Source of the DNA: Paramarasmius palmivorus
Taxonomy: Eukaryota > Basidiomycota > Agaricomycetes > Agaricales > Marasmiaceae
Direction of reading: 5' to 3'
Assembly (NCBI GenBank): GCA_037176845.1
Contig: JAYKXP010000010.1
Span: 868,001 to 932,000, forward strand
Length of the DNA stretch: 64,000 bases
The number at the start of each line of letters is the position of its first letter. The first letter of the stretch is position 1. Positions 60,778 through 64,000 of the stretch are shown piece after piece. Under the pieces are notes generated by a model. That model was not told the DNA's origin. It made no database searches and saw nothing but the letters and a program-made list of their open reading frames with translations. The position numbers were made by a program, and so were the translations under genes.

Positions 60778-62726
60778 TCAAGCCTCGACTTTGTATACTG
60801 TGAAAGCATTGCGTCAGGTTTTGTCCATATCAAGGATGTGTACTCTTACCACTTGCCCCGCTGCTGGGCTTTGTCGCAAATATAACCTCTTTCAGCGCAT
60901 CTCCACTCAGTTCCTTGTACGGAGCATACGCCTCGCTGACCCTCTTAATGAACGCATCTACGTCGTCTTCTGCAACTAGGGAAACTGTACACCCACCCCA
61001 TCCAGCACCTATATCCGATATACAATCAGCAAAACAAGCATTGCTTCCCGTAAAACTCTTACCTGTGAGTCGACTTCCAAAAGCACCTGCGTCCCTGGCA
61101 ATCTGCGTGAGCTGATTGAGCTCCGGGCAAGAGCACTCGTAGAGCTCATTGCACGAAGTTTGGGACTCATTCATCAGCTTTCCTAGCTGCCTAATCACGT
61201 CTCCGGTAGAAGAGGAAAGACAGGTCTGACGGAACTGCAGAACCCTCAAAGCCTCGGTGAAAACATGCTTAGCACGCTTATATAGCTGGAAGTGAGTTGC
61301 TTCCACTAAGACTCATAATCAAAGGTGCCTCTGATGAATGATAAAAGATAGCTCACCTTCAACCCAGGATAAATAAACGTCATCAAAAGCCTCCTTCGAC
61401 ATTCCTGTTTTCTCAATCATCTCCTCCATTAACACGCCAAGTTGACCTGATTCGGCTTTGGTTGGCTTAAGTACGTCCAGTTCACCAGTGATTTTCTCGA
61501 GTGCCTCCATTAGCTTGTCCTCGTTTAATGGAGCATCTTTGTCTTCGCCACTCCAGCGACCCAATACTTCACGCAGCTGGACCTTCTCCTTCTCACCCAC
61601 TGTAACGCCGAGATGCCTAGCCAGAATTCTAGCAGCCGCTAACGTTTCCACAACGCGGAGATTATAATTCCTCTTCGCGGTGACAGCCTTGTCGGAGACC
61701 ACCAACGAATTGGCGCAAACAAATACTGCTCCTGGTGGTATTGGTACAGGAGATGCACTGAGGGACGGGAAGAATGAGATGTAAAGAGCCGATGAAGGAA
61801 TAGAAATCACGGATGCTGCTTGATCCATTCCGCCAGAATTGACCCCAACCCGAGATTCGTTGGCTACAGCGAGAGACACCAGCTCTCCTTTTGTCACTTT
61901 TTCATCGCGTGAGAGCTACACGTTAAAGTAAGCGATAATTACCAAGCTCTACGTATTTGAATGCAAACCTTGCCATTAACAGCCAAGAATGTCAATGTGC
62001 TCGCGACGACCATGGCTGCGCTGCTACTCAGTCCTGACCCAGCTGGGACTGTTCCGGTTACCAACAAGTCCACTGGTACGGGCAGTTTCCCATCAGTACC
62101 GCCAGAGAAATGAGTGTTCAGTACGCCCTAGTATGCGATCAGCACAAAGCATGGACAAAAAGGGCGGGCTCACACACGTAGTATCCAGCTTTGACATAAC
62201 TTTCCCATCGTAATTCTTTCTTGTTGATATCCAGATGCCATTCCTCGATATTCACTTGACCTTCAGTCACACTACCACGTCGATGCTGAGAGGGTGTAAA
62301 GGCTTGGCGAGTGTATTTCGCGTGGCCATTCTCCGCTACGACATGACCTGGCTCGTGCGTTTCATGGGTGCGAGAGGCACACGCGATGAGGATATCCTGC
62401 TCAATCGCTGCAGGAAGTACACCGAAGAGGCAGTAGTCGATGTGTTCACCTGTTATATATTCAGAGGTTTACCATTCGTTCTGATATTGATGTAAATACC
62501 TATCAGACTGCATTGCTCTTAGCACCAGCAAAAAGCGAGACGTAAATTTTTAGACGCACTTCACCCTTCCAGGAGCTCTAACAATCCACTCTGGCTTTCT
62601 ACCAAATTTCTTGACGAAATCCTCCGCTAGATCGTTCCACCTCTTTGAATGATTGAGTGTCGTCCCCAGATTCTGGAACACATCGTTAAGACTTGTGTAG
62701 ATTGGGATGAGTTCCGTCGCACTCAT
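60778..62726 (-). CDS. GAL1: Galactokinase
   Basis: This GHMP kinase phosphorylates galactose at C1, the entry step of the Leloir pathway. The start at 62726 gives MSATELIPIYTSLNDVFQNL. The galactose-binding signature is GRVNLIGEHIDYCLFGVLP, which can only be formed by including an 8-nt micro-exon at 62500-62507 (introns 62559-62508 and 62499-62450). The ATP-binding loop is TVPAGSGLSSSAAMVVAS, followed by ESRVGVNSGGMDQAASVIS. The C-terminal motif is GSRLTGAGWGGCTVSLV, where the intron at about 61070-61010 must be removed. The final exon is VYKVEA and the stop is at 60778-60780. No epimerase or transferase gene of the pathway lies nearby, so there is no GAL cluster here. Confidence 0.95.
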
Positions 62727-63096
62727 GTTGGTAGTTGCAGTTGAGGCTTATCGATGGACTAGATCAGGTTGATTTGGGACGAGATCCTTGGGCAAGTGGT
62801 GCCTTTCCTTGTGGTAAGGCATATGGAGGCTTGGAAACAGTGAAGTCATGGGTGCGAACTATGCTCGGCTAAATAACCGGTCGCATATTAGAAGTCGTAC
62901 TAAGTCGTGTTGAAGGTTGAAGCAGTTTACATTTTCTACTTAATACAGTTGAATGAAGTACCGAGAGCAAGAACAATAAACAGCTAGAGGTATCAACAAA
63001 AATAGCTGAGGATTCAGAATAATTACCATCAAAGAAAAACAAAAGAATACAGGACTATTGCAATCTAACCACTCAATTAGGTACCCCGACGTATTA
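62727..63096. promoter_or_regulatory. Galactokinase upstream region
   Basis: About 370 bases lie between the galactokinase start and the CHD1 stop, both on the minus strand. The part near 62930-63060 is AT-rich. It should carry the CHD1 3' end and the galactokinase promoter. No clear Gal4-type CGG-N11-CCG site was noticed. Confidence 0.4.
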
Positions 63097-64000
63097 CTAT
63101 CGATGCGATTTACCATTTGTCCTCGACGAACCAGGCCCAGACCCGTTGGCTTTTGCGCCAGAACCTGAACTACTCAATCGAGGCTTTTTCATAGCGCCTG
63201 GGTCAGCGACTGAGTTTGTCCGCGGTGCTGCCTCCTTCATCACCATCTTGGCGTGGATCTCCTCCAGCTTGGATGCTTTGACCTTTTTGGGCCAGAAAAG
63301 TGTAACGAATCTTTGATTTGGCCTGGGTTAGTTTGGCTGTTTTCATAGTAGGAATACCGTAACTCACGTCCATAGGTGCCGCCGCCATCTTTCTCTATCC
63401 TCTCCGGCTTGTTGTTTTTGAGTCAATACAAATTCAATGCGACGGCCGATGGCGGCTAAAGAATCTTTCAGTATAGCAACTTTGTCATCCCTGGGCATGT
63501 CTTCTCCGGATAGCTTGAGTTGTTTCTGGACATCACGTCAGTAAAATGGCGGGATAAGTGCAAAAACTACATACCAGTTGCTTCTTGACAGGTCTTAGCT
63601 CTTCTTTGGTCGATGCCTCGTCCATGGAGGGGCTAGCAACGACGCGTCAGTACAGAATTGAGGGAAGCGTATAGAGACTGACCATTCATCAGAAGATTCT
63701 GAATCAGTGAAAGTGGGTGTGGGGCGACGTTTGCGTTTGCGCGTGCTCGGATCATCAACAGAGGCCACTGCTTCCATTTCTGCTCGCCTTCTGATACTAC
63801 TGATATGCGACGATGAAGACGACGTCGCGGGAGGAGGCGGTGACTGAGAGGCTTTGGAATGTCCCTTGTGTCGCAGAGTTGTCTCGTATGACCGTATCTT
63901 TTCATCGTATTCTCGCAGAAGACCAAGCAGGTAGTCCCCTCGCCGGACCAGGTGGATAGCGTTTGGTATCGGGCGACTAGCAGCATCCTCACCCTTCTTC
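63097..64000 (-). CDS. CHD1: Chromatin remodeller Chd1, C-terminal part
   Basis: This is the 3' end of a gene that continues to the right of the window. The C-terminal helical CHCT (DUF4208) domain of CHD1 is visible: ELRPVKKQLKQLKLSGED, then DDKVAILKDSLAAIGRRIEF, and after introns DRERWRRHL with LFWPKKVKASKLEEIHAKM. Upstream in the window are GDYLLGLLREYDEKIRSYE and a Ser/Pro and basic linker. The C-terminus is Ser/Gly-rich, ending SSRTNGKSHR at the stop 63097-63099. The chromodomains and the helicase motor must lie beyond 64000, so identity rests on the tail domain alone. The protein spaces nucleosomes in transcribed genes. Confidence 0.75.

Noticed and set aside
62470..62477. Alternative 8-nt galactokinase exon AACGAATG
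   Set aside because: It is in phase but gives K-T-N-G instead of the conserved N-L-I-G. The exon TCTGATAG at 62500-62507 gives the family motif exactly.

Overview
The window is nuclear DNA of a filamentous basidiomycete, most likely an Agaricomycete. Almost every gene is split by many short introns of about 48-85 nt. Genes are tightly packed on both strands, often with only 90-220 bp between divergent starts. The gene set is typical of mushroom-forming fungi: a fungal CSL transcription factor, a Yak1 kinase, an Ert1/AcuK-type zinc cluster regulator, Pex5, galactokinase and the C-terminus of Chd1. I see no rRNA, tRNA, CRISPR array or intact transposon.

Layout. 0-2.3 kb: a partial membrane protein and a small secreted protein, both read here by joining exons, plus non-coding sequence. 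2.3-5.5 kb: CSL factor. 5.5-15.5 kb: a weakly coding stretch holding one clear unknown gene (7.6-9.3 kb), a small membrane protein, a nuclear low-complexity protein (13.6-14.6 kb) and an unresolved, possibly decaying minus-strand locus (10.1-13.4 kb). 15.5-35 kb: dense housekeeping block with YAK1, a PHOSPHO2-type phosphatase, TFIIH subunit TFB1, Golgi CASP, mitochondrial uS9, BRE1 ubiquitin ligase, a fused allantoicase/ureidoglycolate lyase and an AhpC/TSA-like protein. 35-41 kb: a short-chain dehydrogenase and two tandem, nearly identical epoxide hydrolase genes. 41.7-51 kb: mitochondrial MTQ1 methyltransferase, ERT1, PRA1, a CDC26-like APC subunit, PEX5 and a C2H2 regulator. 51.3-64 kb: HSL-type lipase, taspase-like hydrolase, NAD(P)-binding protein, SLU7 splicing factor, a membrane/coiled-coil gene with an apparent frameshift, galactokinase and the 3' end of CHD1.

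The genes form no single pathway. Some themes recur: chromatin and transcription (BRE1, CHD1, TFB1), carbon and nitrogen source use (ERT1, GAL1, the allantoin-degrading fusion), peroxisome import (PEX5) and Golgi traffic (CASP, PRA1). The most unusual feature is gene structure. Protein conservation forces several micro-exons (7, 8, 10 and 16 nt) and at least five GC-AG introns, a high count for about 85 introns read in detail. All exon joins were inferred by eye from splice signals and protein family motifs; no alignment or transcript data were available.
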